A stretch of 64,000 bases of DNA, taken from the NCBI GenBank assembly GCA_963843255.1, contig CAWJJQ010000008.1, positions 310,001 to 374,000 of the forward strand, in the 5' to 3' direction. The DNA comes from Bog-159 sp963843255 (GTDB lineage: Bacteria > Acidobacteriota > Terriglobia > Bryobacterales > Bryobacteraceae). Under the pieces are notes generated by a model. That model saw nothing but the letters and a program-made list of their open reading frames with translations. It did no database searches and was not told the origin of the DNA. Of the stretch, positions 1-9,282 are shown one piece after another. The translations under genes were made by a program, and so were the position numbers. The first letter of the stretch is position 1; each line of letters starts with the position of its first letter.

Positions 1-1101
1 GATGACTCCCGCGCCGGTCAGTTCCGACGGACCGGCCACGATCGCCTGCCGCCCTTCCAAGCGGATGTTGGCGCCCATGCGCGCCAGCTCCTGCGCGTGC
101 ATGAAACGGTTTTCGAAGATGGTTTCCACGACCATGGCGATGCCCTGGGCCTGGGTCATCAGGGCCATGTACTGCGCTTGAAGATCGGTGGCGAAACCGG
201 GGTATTCTTCGGTGGTCATGTCCACTGACCGCAGGCGTTTGGGCGCGCAGATGTGGAGCGTGGCGGCGTCGGTTTGGGTGATCTCCGCGCCAGCTTGCAG
301 CAGTTTGGCGACCAGCGCACTCACATGCTCTGGAACGCAATCAGTGATTTTCAAATCGCCGCCGGTGATAGCGCCGGCGATGAGAAACGTGCCGGCTTCG
401 ATGCGATCGCTGATGATGGTATGGTCCGCGCCGTGCAGTTTTTCCACGCCGCGAATATGAATCGTGGAGGTGCCCGCACCTTCGATCTGCGCACCCATCT
501 TGATGAGGAGCGCACACAGATCAGTGACCTCCGGCTCGCGGGCGGCGTTACGCAGGGTGGTTTCGCCTTGCGCCAGGACGGCGGCCATGATCAGGTCTTC
601 CGTGCCTGTCACCGTGATGCGGTCGAAGTGGATCACAGCTCCGCGCAACCCATCCGAGGCTTCCGCTTCGATGTAGCCGTGGGCTTGCTGAATGCGCGCG
701 CCTAATTGTTCAAGACCTTGCAGGTGCAGGTTGATGGGCCGCGCGCCGATGGCGCATCCGCCGGGCAACGATACGCGCGCGCGGCCGGTGCGGGCTACCA
801 GTGGTCCCAATACCAGGCTCGACGCGCGCATGGTCTTGACCAGTTCGTAGGGCGCTTCGGACGAAACGATCTTGGGGGTGTGCAACCGGACCGCCTCACC
901 GTCGGTTTCCGCCTGGCTGCCGATATCGACCAGCAGCCGCTGCATTGTGCGAATGTCGCGCACGCGGGGGATGCGCCGCAGTGTTACGGGTTCATCGGTA
1001 AGCAATGCCGCCGCCAGGGCCGGCAATGCCGAGTTTTTCGATCCGCTGATGCGGACCTCGCCCTGCAATCGAGGGCCGCCTTTGATTACGAACTTATCCA
1101 T
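1..1101 (-). CDS. murA: UDP-N-acetylglucosamine 1-carboxyvinyltransferase (MurA), 3' end beyond the window
   Basis: MurA transfers enolpyruvate from PEP to UDP-GlcNAc, the first committed step of peptidoglycan synthesis in the cytosol. Translating the minus strand from the ATG at 1101 gives MDKFVIKGG, then the family signature ISGSKNSALPALAAALL around residues 17-33, which holds the conserved Lys-Asn pair. The segment TMRASSLVLGPLVARTG follows, with the MRAS motif near residue 92, and then a Gly-rich SLPGGCAIGARPI segment. About 367 codons are present and the frame is open to base 1. MurA proteins have about 420 residues, so roughly 50 C-terminal residues lie outside the window. The start overlaps the last 8 bases of murQ, so the two are probably translationally coupled. 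No key residue is visibly missing in the part seen. Confidence 0.93.
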   Translation of the reverse strand, partial: MDKFVIKGGPRLQGEVRISGSKNSALPALAAALLTDEPVTLRRIPRVRDIRTMQRLLVDIGSQAETDGEAVRLHTPKIVSSEAPYELVKTMRASSLVLGPLVARTGRARVSLPGGCAIGARPINLHLQGLEQLGARIQQAHGYIEAEASDGLRGAVIHFDRITVTGTEDLIMAAVLAQGETTLRNAAREPEVTDLCALLIKMGAQIEGAGTSTIHIRGVEKLHGADHTIISDRIEAGTFLIAGAITGGDLKITDCVPEHVSALVAKLLQAGAEITQTDAATLHICAPKRLRSVDMTTEEYPGFATDLQAQYMALMTQAQGIAMVVETIFENRFMHAQELARMGANIRLEGRQAIVAGPSELTGAGVI

Positions 1102-1996
1102 GAAGATTCTCTGTGGGAGGATGCCACTCCTGGGCGAGGTGTGCAGCCGCGGTTTCGCGATCCACTCCCAATTTTGCCATGACGATGGCGGTGCGCACGT
1201 GGTCGCCCGCCGCGGCGAGCAATTCGCCGGCTGCTTGGTAGCTGACGCCCGTCGCTTGTACGATGACGCGCTGGGCGCGATCCTTCAGCTTGCGATTCTT
1301 GGGCTGCACGTTCACCATCAGATTGCCGTATACATACCCCAGGCGGATGAAGACCGCCGTGCTGATCATATTCAGGACCAGCTTGGTGGCTGTGCCGGCT
1401 TTCATGCGCGTGGAACCGGCCACTACCTCTGGTCCGGTCAACGGCGTGATGGCGATGTGCACGGCGTGGGCCAATTCCGAATCGGGTGTACAACTGATGC
1501 CGGCCGTCATCGCGCCCAGGCGGCGTGCCTCGGCCACGGCGCCGAGCACGTAAGGGGTGCGGCCGCTGGCGGCGATCCCCACCAACACATCGCGCGCGGT
1601 AAAGCCGCGATCCATAAGATCGCGAGCGCCGATGGCGGGATCGTCCTCGGTGGTTTCGGTAGGATGCGCCAGGGCCGTTTCGCCGCCCGCCATGATACCC
1701 TGCACCAACTGCGGATCCGCGTTGAACGTGGGAGGACATTCCGCGGCATCCAGGACGCCAAGGCGTCCGCTGGTTCCGGCGCCGATGTAGAACAGGCGCC
1801 CGCCGGCGCGTATTGCCGAGACGATGGCATCCACGGCGCGTGCGATGGCCTGGATTTCAGGCGTCACCGCGTCGGCCACCTTGCGATCCTCGGCGTTGAT
1901 GATTTCGAGCACGCGCTCGGAGGGCAGGGTGTCGATCGCGGCGGATGCGGGATTCGCCTGCTCGGTCAGCAAATACTCAAGCATTTTGTCGGACAA
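1094..1996 (-). CDS. murQ: N-acetylmuramic acid 6-phosphate etherase (MurQ)
   Basis: MurQ cleaves the D-lactyl ether of N-acetylmuramic acid 6-phosphate to give GlcNAc-6-phosphate, a cytosolic step of cell-wall recycling. The 300-residue product matches the usual family length. It has the SIS-domain sugar-phosphate loop FYIGAGTSGRLGVLDAAECPPTF near residues 69-91 and a second conserved segment GSTRMKAGTATKLVLNMIST near 194-213. The longest frame begins with a TTG at 1996. An ATG four codons later (1984) gives MLEYLLTEQAN and may be the real start, since neither has a clear Shine-Dalgarno. It lies 26 bases after an isomerase-like gene and overlaps murA by 8 bases, so recycling and de novo synthesis genes share a transcript. 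Confidence 0.93.
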   Translation of the reverse strand: MSDKMLEYLLTEQANPASAAIDTLPSERVLEIINAEDRKVADAVTPEIQAIARAVDAIVSAIRAGGRLFYIGAGTSGRLGVLDAAECPPTFNADPQLVQGIMAGGETALAHPTETTEDDPAIGARDLMDRGFTARDVLVGIAASGRTPYVLGAVAEARRLGAMTAGISCTPDSELAHAVHIAITPLTGPEVVAGSTRMKAGTATKLVLNMISTAVFIRLGYVYGNLMVNVQPKNRKLKDRAQRVIVQATGVSYQAAGELLAAAGDHVRTAIVMAKLGVDRETAAAHLAQEWHPPTENLHG

Positions 1997-2022
1997 TTTT
2001 CATTGTGGCGGGAATTCCAGGA

Positions 2023-2856
2023 CTAGGCAACACCGGCTTTGCGCATCACATTGCGGGACGTTTCCAGACCCAGGCGCGCGCCTTCTTCGGGCGTCATGTC
2101 CTTCAAACCGCGGCCGAAGACTTCCACGCTGAGCGCGTCTTGGTAACCGATCTCCTGCAGTGCACGCAGGAAGCCAACCAGGTTGATGACGCCCTCGCCC
2201 GGCATCAGGCGCTCGTTATCGCGGATCTTGTCAGGGGGAAGATTGGGCGCATCGTTGAAATGCACGTGCACGATGCCGTCTTTGCCGGCTTTAATAATGT
2301 CGCCGGTGGTGGCGCCGGCGTGGTGCCAGTGCCACACGTCTAAAAGCAGACCCACATTCGAACCGCACTCGCGCGCGAAGGCCAGCATCTCGGGCATGCG
2401 CCAGATGAATTCGTACGGTTCCTGTTGGCGAAGATGCAAGGGGCCCAGGAATTCCAGGCCGAGGCGGACGTGGGAGCGAGCCAGGACGTCGGCACAAGCG
2501 CGGAAGCGCTTCAGGTAAAGTGCGCGCAATTCGGCCTTGGGCGTTTTGCTGGATGGCATGAGCCAGGTGATCATGCGGGGGCACCCGATGGACGCGGAAA
2601 AGGATGCCGCGTCACCGAGTTTGTCCAGATCCGCGTGGAAGGCGGCATCGTCTTTGCGGAATTCAATGGGCAGATTGACCGCGGCCGGCTTGATTTTCAG
2701 TTCTTCCAGAAGCGCATTGGTGGATTGCATACCGGCTTTCATGGCGGCACCGAGATCCACGTCAACGCCCGGGTAGCCAACCTTAGCGGCCAGCCGCGCG
2801 AAATCAGGCCAAGGGACGCGGCCGGCGACTACGGTTGGGTTCAGAGAAAGGTACAT
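2023..2856 (-). CDS. Sugar phosphate isomerase/epimerase-like TIM-barrel protein
   Basis: This 277-residue cytosolic protein belongs to the xylose isomerase-like TIM-barrel superfamily, whose members isomerise or epimerise sugars at a divalent metal site. Expected metal ligands appear in order: Glu in LGLEFLGP (about residue 154), Asp and His in LLLDVWHWHHAG (about 190-200), His in VHVHFNDAP (about 219), and Glu in LSVEVFGRG (about 264). The substrate cannot be told from sequence. It is the first gene of a likely operon with murQ and murA, so a role with amino sugars is possible, but that rests only on position. No signal peptide is seen. The ATG at 2856 is the only obvious start. Confidence 0.82.
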   Translation of the reverse strand: MYLSLNPTVVAGRVPWPDFARLAAKVGYPGVDVDLGAAMKAGMQSTNALLEELKIKPAAVNLPIEFRKDDAAFHADLDKLGDAASFSASIGCPRMITWLMPSSKTPKAELRALYLKRFRACADVLARSHVRLGLEFLGPLHLRQQEPYEFIWRMPEMLAFARECGSNVGLLLDVWHWHHAGATTGDIIKAGKDGIVHVHFNDAPNLPPDKIRDNERLMPGEGVINLVGFLRALQEIGYQDALSVEVFGRGLKDMTPEEGARLGLETSRNVMRKAGVA

Positions 2857-2908
2857 GGTCCATTGTTAGGAGAATTCAGGTTGGATGGCAAGGGGGCGTT
2901 AATCAAAC

Positions 2909-2995
2909 GCGCAAAACGGGGCCACGGCCGCGCCGGCTTTATTCCGGGAGTTGCTGTCCTGCTTGGCGGCGCGGATACGCGGCTCCTTTGCGCTT
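2909..2995. repeat. Interspersed palindromic repeat, copy A
   Basis: This intergenic element starts with GCGCAAAACGGGGCCACGG and ends with TCCTTTGCGCTT, so its ends (GCGCAAA and TTTGCGC) are inverted. An inner stem pairs 2928-2937 with 2965-2974 (9 of 10 bases) around a 27-base loop. A second near-complete copy is at 13582-13659 and shorter pieces are at 9283 and 17373. It lies just past the stop of the 2995-4203 gene. It may act as a transcript end or be a non-autonomous mobile repeat. Neither role is shown by sequence alone. Confidence 0.6.
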
Positions 2996-4203
2996 TAGCG
3001 CTCCGCGAGCGCGGCGGTGGGCACTTGGTGATAGCTGATGAAGGCGATCCGGCGGCTGTCCGGCGACCAAGATGGCGCGTCGAGCGTGCCTTTTCCTCCG
3101 AGCAGCTTGGCCAGCACCTTGACCTTGTTGTCCGGGAGCGAGAGGAGGCGCAGCAGCACATCCTGGTCCTCCGGGATGTGGGGAGAGTCACTGGTGAACG
3201 ACAGAAAAGCGAGCTGCCGGCCGTCCGGGGAAACCTGCGGAAAGCAGTTCTGGAAACCGTCGGAGGTGATTTGCTCCGGCTGGCTGCCATCGGGGCGGGT
3301 CCGCCAGATCTGGAAAGCGCCGGATCGGTCCGATTGAATATAGACAGATTGGCCGGCGGGCTGCGGCTCGGGAACTGGGCCGGCATTCAACTCGGACTGG
3401 CCGCCGGCGGCCGGGACGCGCTCCACGCGATCGCTGCGATGAAAGATGATGGCCGCGCCGTCGGGGGTCCACTGCGGCGCGGTCAGGCGTCCGGGGCTGA
3501 CGTACACGGCGCGACGGTCGCCGGAGACCGGAACAACTTCGAGGGCGCTATACAATTGCGGCGGCGCGGGACTGGCGGCGGGCGAGGTCAGGTCGACATG
3601 CGAGAACACGGCTTTCTCGACCACATCTTTGTTATGGGAACAGACGCCCAGTCCGACGTAGAACGGATCGTGAATGGGCACGCGCATGGAGCCGCCGGCG
3701 AAGTGCAGCGGCTCACCCGCGGCGGCCAGCGAGATATACACGTAGTCGCCGTGGCGTGTGAGGCGCAAACGCGCAGGGGCCTGCATGGCGGATTGCACCT
3801 CGGTGGTGTCCGCGCCCTTTTCGGCGCGCACCTGCAGGGAGGTCAGCCCGTCGCCATGGCGCGCCACGTCGGCGTACACCGAATCCGCGTCGAGACTCTG
3901 GCGGATCATGAGGACGGCTTTGCGGTGCCCTTCTTTTCCGGCACCGATGAACGATACATCCGCGGTAAGGGTGACATCGCCGGACATCTTCTTCCACACG
4001 AACTGGAAGGCATCCGTACCGAACCACATATTTTCGCCGCTGCCCGAGATAGTGTATGTTTGCCGTGCCTGGTCGTAATCAACCGCGCCGGGATGTAAGA
4101 CGGTGCCGACATCCGTGTGATCCTCGAACTGGCCGAGCGGTGCGGCGGCGCGCAGGGTGAGGCAGATCAGGGCAGGCAGGAAAAAGTAAGCTCTGTTACG
4201 CAT
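2995..4203 (-). CDS. Exported DUF1349-like plus TolB/PD40 beta-propeller protein
   Basis: A 402-residue secreted protein of unknown role. The ATG at 4203 was chosen because it gives a classic signal peptide (MRNRAYFFLPALICLTLRAAA). The open frame upstream to 4419 is low-complexity and would overlap the divergent gene. Residues about 25-200 resemble the DUF1349/concanavalin fold (FVWKKMSGDVTLTADVSF, RQSLDADSVYADV). Residues about 220-395 carry PD40/WD-like blades such as APQWTPDGAAIIFHRSD, FPQVSPDGRQLAFLSF and APSWSPDSRRIAFISY, the pattern of TolB propellers. Such proteins bind carbohydrates or proteins outside the cytoplasm. No catalytic motif is visible. It probably has its own promoter in the 97-base gap to the divergent permease gene. 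Confidence 0.8.
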   Translation of the reverse strand: MRNRAYFFLPALICLTLRAAAPLGQFEDHTDVGTVLHPGAVDYDQARQTYTISGSGENMWFGTDAFQFVWKKMSGDVTLTADVSFIGAGKEGHRKAVLMIRQSLDADSVYADVARHGDGLTSLQVRAEKGADTTEVQSAMQAPARLRLTRHGDYVYISLAAAGEPLHFAGGSMRVPIHDPFYVGLGVCSHNKDVVEKAVFSHVDLTSPAASPAPPQLYSALEVVPVSGDRRAVYVSPGRLTAPQWTPDGAAIIFHRSDRVERVPAAGGQSELNAGPVPEPQPAGQSVYIQSDRSGAFQIWRTRPDGSQPEQITSDGFQNCFPQVSPDGRQLAFLSFTSDSPHIPEDQDVLLRLLSLPDNKVKVLAKLLGGKGTLDAPSWSPDSRRIAFISYHQVPTAALAER

Positions 4204-4300
4204 AGGCGTGTTTCTGAGATCACTGTAACTCAGCGACGCGGTCGAAAGCAGAAATCGGGTCAACGTTTCGCCGCGCCGGTTCGTTTTATCAGTAAACCGT

Positions 4301-6736
4301 ATGGAGACGATCAGGCACGCATTCAGGGGGTTGTGGAGGTCGCCGGGCTTCACGGCGGTGGCGTTGGTGACGCTGGTGCTGGGGATTGGGGCGACTACCG
4401 CTGTCTTCAGCGTGCTCAACGCGGTTTTGCTGCGGCCGCTGCCCTATAACGAGCCGGAGCGCCTGGTTTATGTGCTGGCCGACGATCCACAGGACGCCCG
4501 CGCCGGTGTTTCTTATCACGCATACGAGACCTGGCGATCGGCCAGCCATACCTTCGAAAATCTGGCGGTGTATTACCGGAATTCAGGATGGTCGCGGGTG
4601 ATGATCGGGAGCGATGCGGGGCCGCAATCGGTGCAGGCCGGCTTCACGTCCGCGAACTTTTTCGCGGTGCTGGGAGTCGCGCCGGCGGTGGGCCGGGTAT
4701 TCGACGAAGGCGAAGAGCGGCGCCGGGATACGGTCGCGGTATTGAGCTATGCGCTGTGGGGGCGGTATTACGGCGGCGATTCGAGCAGGCTGGGGAAGAC
4801 GATCGACGTGGATGGGCGCCCGTACACGATTATCGGGGTGATGCCGCCCAGCTTCCATTTCCCCGCACGGGACACCATGTTGTGGCTGCCCATCACCACG
4901 AACCGCTACTGGCTCGACCGTCCGCAGCCGGATGGCGTGCACGGGCGCGGTTATTACATGCGGTGGAATCTGGTGGGGCGCATGCGGGCGCGTGTGACGG
5001 CAGAGACGGCGGCGGCGGAGGTCACCGCGATCGGCGGCCGCCTGGCGAAGGAAGATCCGGACTGGAACATGGGCCGGGAAGTGAAGGTTGTGCCGTTGAG
5101 CCTGGAGATCACGGGCAACGCCAGGCTGGCGCTGTTGGTGCTTTTTGGGTCTGCCACGCTGGTGCTGTTGATTGCGTGCACGAACGTCGCGAACCTGATG
5201 CTGGCGCGCGGTGCGGTGCGATCGCGGGAACTGGCCGTGAGAGCGGCGCTGGGAGCAACCCAAGGCCGGATCATCCGGCAGGTGCTGGCGGAGAGCCTGC
5301 TGCTGGTGGGGTGCGCCGCGGCGTGCGCGGTTCTGCTGGCGATGGCCGCGACCACGGTGCTGGTGCGGCTGGGTCCGGCGGATCTGCCGCGGTTGGATGA
5401 GACGCGCGTAGACGGATGGGGCTTGTGCTTCACGTTGGGCGTATCGGCCTTGGCGGCGCTGGCGTTCGGAATTCTGCCGGCGATGCGCGCGGGCCACACC
5501 GATCTGATGGCGGCGTTGCGCGCGGGCTCGCGAAACGTGGCCGCGGGCCGGATGCGGAGCGGCGGGCTGCTGGTGGTTTCGGAGTTCGCGCTGGCGGCCG
5601 TCCTAATGACCGGCGCCGGATTGTTGTTGCGGAGCCTCGCAGCAATCGAAAACGTGGACTTGGGTTTTCGCGCCGACAGGGTACTGACGATGCACGTACG
5701 GCTGCCGGACGCGTCGCCCGCCAGCCGGCAAATGGCTTTCCAAAATGATTTGCTAGCACGGCTGCGCGCGCTGCCGGGTGTGCGGTATGTGGGCGGCATC
5801 GGCGGGCTATTCGAGCTGGATCAGCCACCGCTCAACAGCTTGCGCGCGGTGGAAGGGCGGGAACTGGACGCGGCGGACAAAGCGCGAAGCCGTCCCCTGA
5901 CGTGGACCACGGTTAGCGGCGATTACTTTCGCGCCATGGGGATTCCGCTGGTGGCGGGACGATATTTCTCCGACCGCGATACGGTTGATGCGCCGCTGGC
6001 GGCGGTGATCGACGAAGGGATGGCGCGGCGCTACTGGCCGGGCGAGAACGCGATCGGAAAGCGCTTCAAAGGTCAGGACGTCCGCGGCCGCAATGACGAC
6101 TGGCTCACGGTGGTCGGGGTAGTGAGGGCTGCTCGCCGCGAGGGCGTGGAGCGGGAACCGACACCGCACGTTTACGAATGGACGGGGCAGGCCGGCCCGG
6201 TGATGGATTGGGTGATGGAGACCGCGGGAGATCCTACGCGCTTCGCGGGGCTGGCGCGGGCGGCGGTACGCGAGGCCGAACCGCGCGCTGCCATTTCAAA
6301 CCTTATGACGATGCAAGGGCAGATCGATCTGCAGACTGAGGCGCGGCGGTTCCGCACCTGGCTGCTGGGACTGTTTGCAGGGCTGGCGATGATTCTCTCG
6401 TCGATCGGAATCTACGGGGTGATCAGTTACGCCACGGCACGCAGGACGCAGGAGATCGGGATCCGGATGGCGCTGGGCGCGCGGCGGGGAACCATCTTGC
6501 GCATGATCTTACGGCAAGGCATGATCCTGGCACTGGCCGGTATGGGGCTGGGTGTGGTGGCGGCACTGGCGCTGACGCGCGCGATTTCGGGATTGCTCTT
6601 TGGCGTTTCCACCGCGGATCCGGCGACGTTCGCCGGGGCGGCCGCGGTGTTGCTGGCGGTGGCGGCCGCCGCGACCCTGATCCCGGCGCTGCGGGCCACG
6701 GCCGTCGATCCCTTGCAGGCGCTTCGCGAAGAGTAA
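4301..6736 (+). CDS. ADOP-type ABC transporter permease (MacB/FtsX family), duplicated
   Basis: An 811-residue inner-membrane permease with two copies of the MacB_PCD plus FtsX unit. The first membrane helix follows HAFRGLWRSPGFTAVALVTLVLGIGATTAVF at residues 6-36. A periplasmic domain spans about 50-240. Three helices around 270-400 include the NLMLARGAVRSRELAVRAALGA motif. A second helix at about 420-445 starts the repeat, with a second periplasmic domain (about 455-650), and final helices run from 680 to 800 with RTQEIGIRMALGARRGTILRMIL. This matches the acidobacterial duplicated orphan permease family. No ATPase gene is adjacent, as expected for 'orphan' members. MacB relatives drive peptide or drug export by mechanotransmission. 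The substrate here is unknown. Confidence 0.9.
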   Translation: METIRHAFRGLWRSPGFTAVALVTLVLGIGATTAVFSVLNAVLLRPLPYNEPERLVYVLADDPQDARAGVSYHAYETWRSASHTFENLAVYYRNSGWSRVMIGSDAGPQSVQAGFTSANFFAVLGVAPAVGRVFDEGEERRRDTVAVLSYALWGRYYGGDSSRLGKTIDVDGRPYTIIGVMPPSFHFPARDTMLWLPITTNRYWLDRPQPDGVHGRGYYMRWNLVGRMRARVTAETAAAEVTAIGGRLAKEDPDWNMGREVKVVPLSLEITGNARLALLVLFGSATLVLLIACTNVANLMLARGAVRSRELAVRAALGATQGRIIRQVLAESLLLVGCAAACAVLLAMAATTVLVRLGPADLPRLDETRVDGWGLCFTLGVSALAALAFGILPAMRAGHTDLMAALRAGSRNVAAGRMRSGGLLVVSEFALAAVLMTGAGLLLRSLAAIENVDLGFRADRVLTMHVRLPDASPASRQMAFQNDLLARLRALPGVRYVGGIGGLFELDQPPLNSLRAVEGRELDAADKARSRPLTWTTVSGDYFRAMGIPLVAGRYFSDRDTVDAPLAAVIDEGMARRYWPGENAIGKRFKGQDVRGRNDDWLTVVGVVRAARREGVEREPTPHVYEWTGQAGPVMDWVMETAGDPTRFAGLARAAVREAEPRAAISNLMTMQGQIDLQTEARRFRTWLLGLFAGLAMILSSIGIYGVISYATARRTQEIGIRMALGARRGTILRMILRQGMILALAGMGLGVVAALALTRAISGLLFGVSTADPATFAGAAAVLLAVAAAATLIPALRATAVDPLQALREE

Positions 6737-6744
6737 TCGCTTCT

Positions 6745-8808
6745 CTACAATTCGAGCGGCATGGAACGCAGCCGCTTTCCGTTCAACCTAAAGACCGCGT
6801 TCGACACGGCCGGAGCGAGGCCTACGATGGGCGTCTCGCCGGCGCCGGCGGACGGCAGATCTGGGCGATCGACCAGCACCACCTCGATTTCGGGAATATC
6901 GGCAAAGCGCGGCACACGGTATTCGGAGAGACGCGGGTTGGCGATCTGTCCATCGTTGAAGCGGATCTGTTCGAACAATGCTCCGCCCACAGCCATGCAG
7001 ATGGCCCCCTCGATCTGGTTCTTCAGGTGATTGGGGTTGACCACCGCGCCGCAATCGAAAGCTTCCACCACCCGCAGCACGCGAATGCGCGAACCTTCGA
7101 CGGCGACCTGCGCGCAGGTGGCGATGTAGCCGTTCTTCTCGAATCCGCAAGACATGCCGGCGCCTTCGCCTTTGCCCCATCCGAAGCGATCGGCGGCGGC
7201 CTGCAGGACGGCGCGCAGGCGCGGATCCTTGATGTTCTTCAGGCGGAATTCCAGCGGGTCCATTTTCAGAGCTTGCGCCAATTCGTCGATGTGGACCTCG
7301 CGCGCGAAGTGATTGGCGGTGGCCGCCAGACCACGATAAGAGCCTTGCCGCAGGGGCGATTGCGCCGGATGGAACGTGATGCGGCGGTTCGCGATGTCGT
7401 ACAGGCCGTCGATGCCCGAGCCGCCCGAGTTGTAGTTATCGAACTGCCAGGCGGTGATGATGCCGTCGTGGCGCGCGCCACTTGAAACTTCGATGACGCC
7501 GGCGGGGCGGAAATAGGACCACGTAAATTCTTCTTCGCGCGTCCAGACGAGTTTGACGGGTTTGCCGGCGCTCTTCGCGAGGCGGGCGGCTTCTACGGCG
7601 CACTCGCCGCTGTGCTTGCCGCCATAGGCGGAGCCGGTATCCGGCACGATGACGCGCACGCGGGTTTCGGAGATGCCAAAGGCGGAGGCCAGTTCGCCGC
7701 GCACACCGAAAGGCACCTGCGATCCGGTCCAGACGGTGAGGTTTCCGTCGTCCCATTCGGCGAGGGCCGCGCGCGGTTCGAGCGGGGTGTGGGCGATGTA
7801 TGCCACGGTGTAAGCCGATTGCAGCTTGACCTCGGCGGATGCCAGACCGTCCTCCAGCGATCCGTGCACGCTGGGCTCGCCGGGCGAAGCGGATTTCTTC
7901 AAGTGCTCGTAAAGCGCCGGGCCGGAAGCCACCGGGGCGGGCTCGCGCTTCCACTCCGGCTTGAGCTGACGCAGGGCATTTGCGGCGAGCTGCGGATCGG
8001 CTGCGGCAACGCCCGCGAAGCTGCCGTCGTGCACGACCACGGCTCCCGGAATATCGGGCGCATCGAGGCTCGCCAAGGTGGCGCCGAAGGCGGGAGGCCG
8101 CAGGATTCGCCCGTGCAGCATGCCGGAACGGGACAGGTCGGTGGTGTACTGGTGCTTGCCGGTAACGATGTCGCGTGCGCCGAGCTTCGGTGCGGACTGA
8201 CGCAGGGGGTGCGCCACGGGTGCATCGCGCGCGATGGTTCGGGTGAGCTTCTGGCCCTTGGTGAGCTCGCCATAGCCGATGGACTGCCCACCATCCGTGC
8301 AGACGGTTTTTCCTTCGGCCACGCTCAACTTCCCGCGATCGACGTTCCATCGGGCGGCGGCCAGGTCGAGCAGCGCTTCGCGCGCCGTGGCGGCTGCACG
8401 CCGCACCTGGGGAGCCATGGTGGGGGTGGTGCGGCTGCCGAACGTACCCATGTCGTAAGGCGTGAGGGCGGTGTCGGCCATGACCAGCTTGATGGAGCCG
8501 ATAGGGCAATGCAATTCTTCGGCGGCCGCCTGGCTGAGGGAGGTGCGGATGTTTTGGCCTACTTCGGTTTTGCCGGTACACACGGTAACCATGCCGTCTT
8601 CGCCAATGTGCAGCCAGGCGTCCAGTTCCTGCGGCACCGCTTCGCCGCGACGGCCGCGGCCGGATTCCTGCGCGCGGGCCGAGAATACAATCAGCAGACC
8701 GCCGCCTAGCAGCCCAAGGAAATCGCGCCGGTCCACATTGAAGTGATAGGCGGGTTGGGCAACCAGTTCGTAGCGTTCGGGTTCGATGTACACGGGTTGA
8801 TCAGGCAT
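6745..8808 (-). CDS. Molybdopterin-binding subunit of an exported xanthine dehydrogenase-family hydroxylase (IorB-like)
   Basis: The large subunit of a two-subunit molybdenum hydroxylase, about 688 residues. The ATG at 8808 overlaps the end of the small-subunit gene by 8 bases and gives MPDQPVYIEPERYE. A twin-arginine signal follows near residues 27-48 (RRDFLGLLGGGLLIVFSARA), so the folded, cofactor-loaded complex is probably exported. Family motifs include HIGEDGMVTVCTGKTEVGQN, the GSAYGGKHSGECAVEAARLA cofactor-binding segment, and a C-terminal GAGETPIVGLAPAVSNAV whose Glu corresponds to the catalytic base. Isoquinoline 1-oxidoreductase and related aldehyde oxidases share this two-subunit layout without an FAD subunit. 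The natural substrate (an aldehyde or N-heterocycle) cannot be named. Confidence 0.88.
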   Translation of the reverse strand: MPDQPVYIEPERYELVAQPAYHFNVDRRDFLGLLGGGLLIVFSARAQESGRGRRGEAVPQELDAWLHIGEDGMVTVCTGKTEVGQNIRTSLSQAAAEELHCPIGSIKLVMADTALTPYDMGTFGSRTTPTMAPQVRRAAATAREALLDLAAARWNVDRGKLSVAEGKTVCTDGGQSIGYGELTKGQKLTRTIARDAPVAHPLRQSAPKLGARDIVTGKHQYTTDLSRSGMLHGRILRPPAFGATLASLDAPDIPGAVVVHDGSFAGVAAADPQLAANALRQLKPEWKREPAPVASGPALYEHLKKSASPGEPSVHGSLEDGLASAEVKLQSAYTVAYIAHTPLEPRAALAEWDDGNLTVWTGSQVPFGVRGELASAFGISETRVRVIVPDTGSAYGGKHSGECAVEAARLAKSAGKPVKLVWTREEEFTWSYFRPAGVIEVSSGARHDGIITAWQFDNYNSGGSGIDGLYDIANRRITFHPAQSPLRQGSYRGLAATANHFAREVHIDELAQALKMDPLEFRLKNIKDPRLRAVLQAAADRFGWGKGEGAGMSCGFEKNGYIATCAQVAVEGSRIRVLRVVEAFDCGAVVNPNHLKNQIEGAICMAVGGALFEQIRFNDGQIANPRLSEYRVPRFADIPEIEVVLVDRPDLPSAGAGETPIVGLAPAVSNAVFRLNGKRLRSMPLEL

Positions 8809-9253
8809 GGGCTTCACCCGCTTTCCGGATGGCGGCGATGATGCGCAGATAGGTGCCACAGCGGCAGACGTTGCCGTTCATGTGCCTCACGATTTCGTCG
8901 TGGCCGGGATGGGGATTTTTGTTCAGCAGGGCGACGCCGGATACGATCATGCCGGCGGTGCAATAGCCGCACTGCATGGCATCCTCTGCGATGAACGCGT
9001 CCTGTAGGGGATGGTGAATTCCCTCGATGGTAGTGATTTGCTTTCCGGCGGCCGAACGCACGGGCAGGACGCAGGAGCGGACCGGCTGGCCGTCGAGCAG
9101 GACGGTGCAGGCGCCGCACTGGCCCTCGCCGCAACCGTACTTGGCGCCGGTCAGTTCGAGGGTATCGCGCAGCACGCTGAGCAGCGGGCGGTCGGGGTCG
9201 ACGTCGATGCGGCGCCGGGTTCCGTTTACCATTAGTTCAGTAACCCTAGGCAT
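8801..9253 (-). CDS. 2Fe-2S subunit of the molybdenum hydroxylase (IorA-like)
   Basis: A 150-residue protein that passes electrons between the molybdenum subunit and an outside acceptor. It has the plant-type ferredoxin cluster motif CGEGQCGACTVLLDGQPVRSC (first Cys about residue 41) and the second-cluster pair CGYCTAGM and GNVCRCGTY, which together bind two 2Fe-2S centres. The ATG at 9253 gives MPRVTELMVNG. The frame upstream of it is basic and looks non-coding. It has no signal peptide of its own, so it is likely carried out with the large subunit by that subunit's twin-arginine signal. It overlaps the large-subunit gene by 8 bases. The upstream repeat at 9283 separates it from the divergent ligase gene. 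Confidence 0.9.
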   Translation of the reverse strand: MPRVTELMVNGTRRRIDVDPDRPLLSVLRDTLELTGAKYGCGEGQCGACTVLLDGQPVRSCVLPVRSAAGKQITTIEGIHHPLQDAFIAEDAMQCGYCTAGMIVSGVALLNKNPHPGHDEIVRHMNGNVCRCGTYLRIIAAIRKAGEAHA

Positions 9254-9282
9254 AAATCCATTTTGTCGCTTTTTATGAGTCC

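Noticed and set aside
872..2026. Long plus-strand frame opposite murA and murQ
   Set aside because: The minus-strand products are clear MurA and MurQ, and the plus frame is a high-GC shadow.
2425..4098. 557-codon plus-strand frame
   Set aside because: Antisense of the isomerase-like and propeller genes, whose minus-strand products carry signal peptide and metal motifs.
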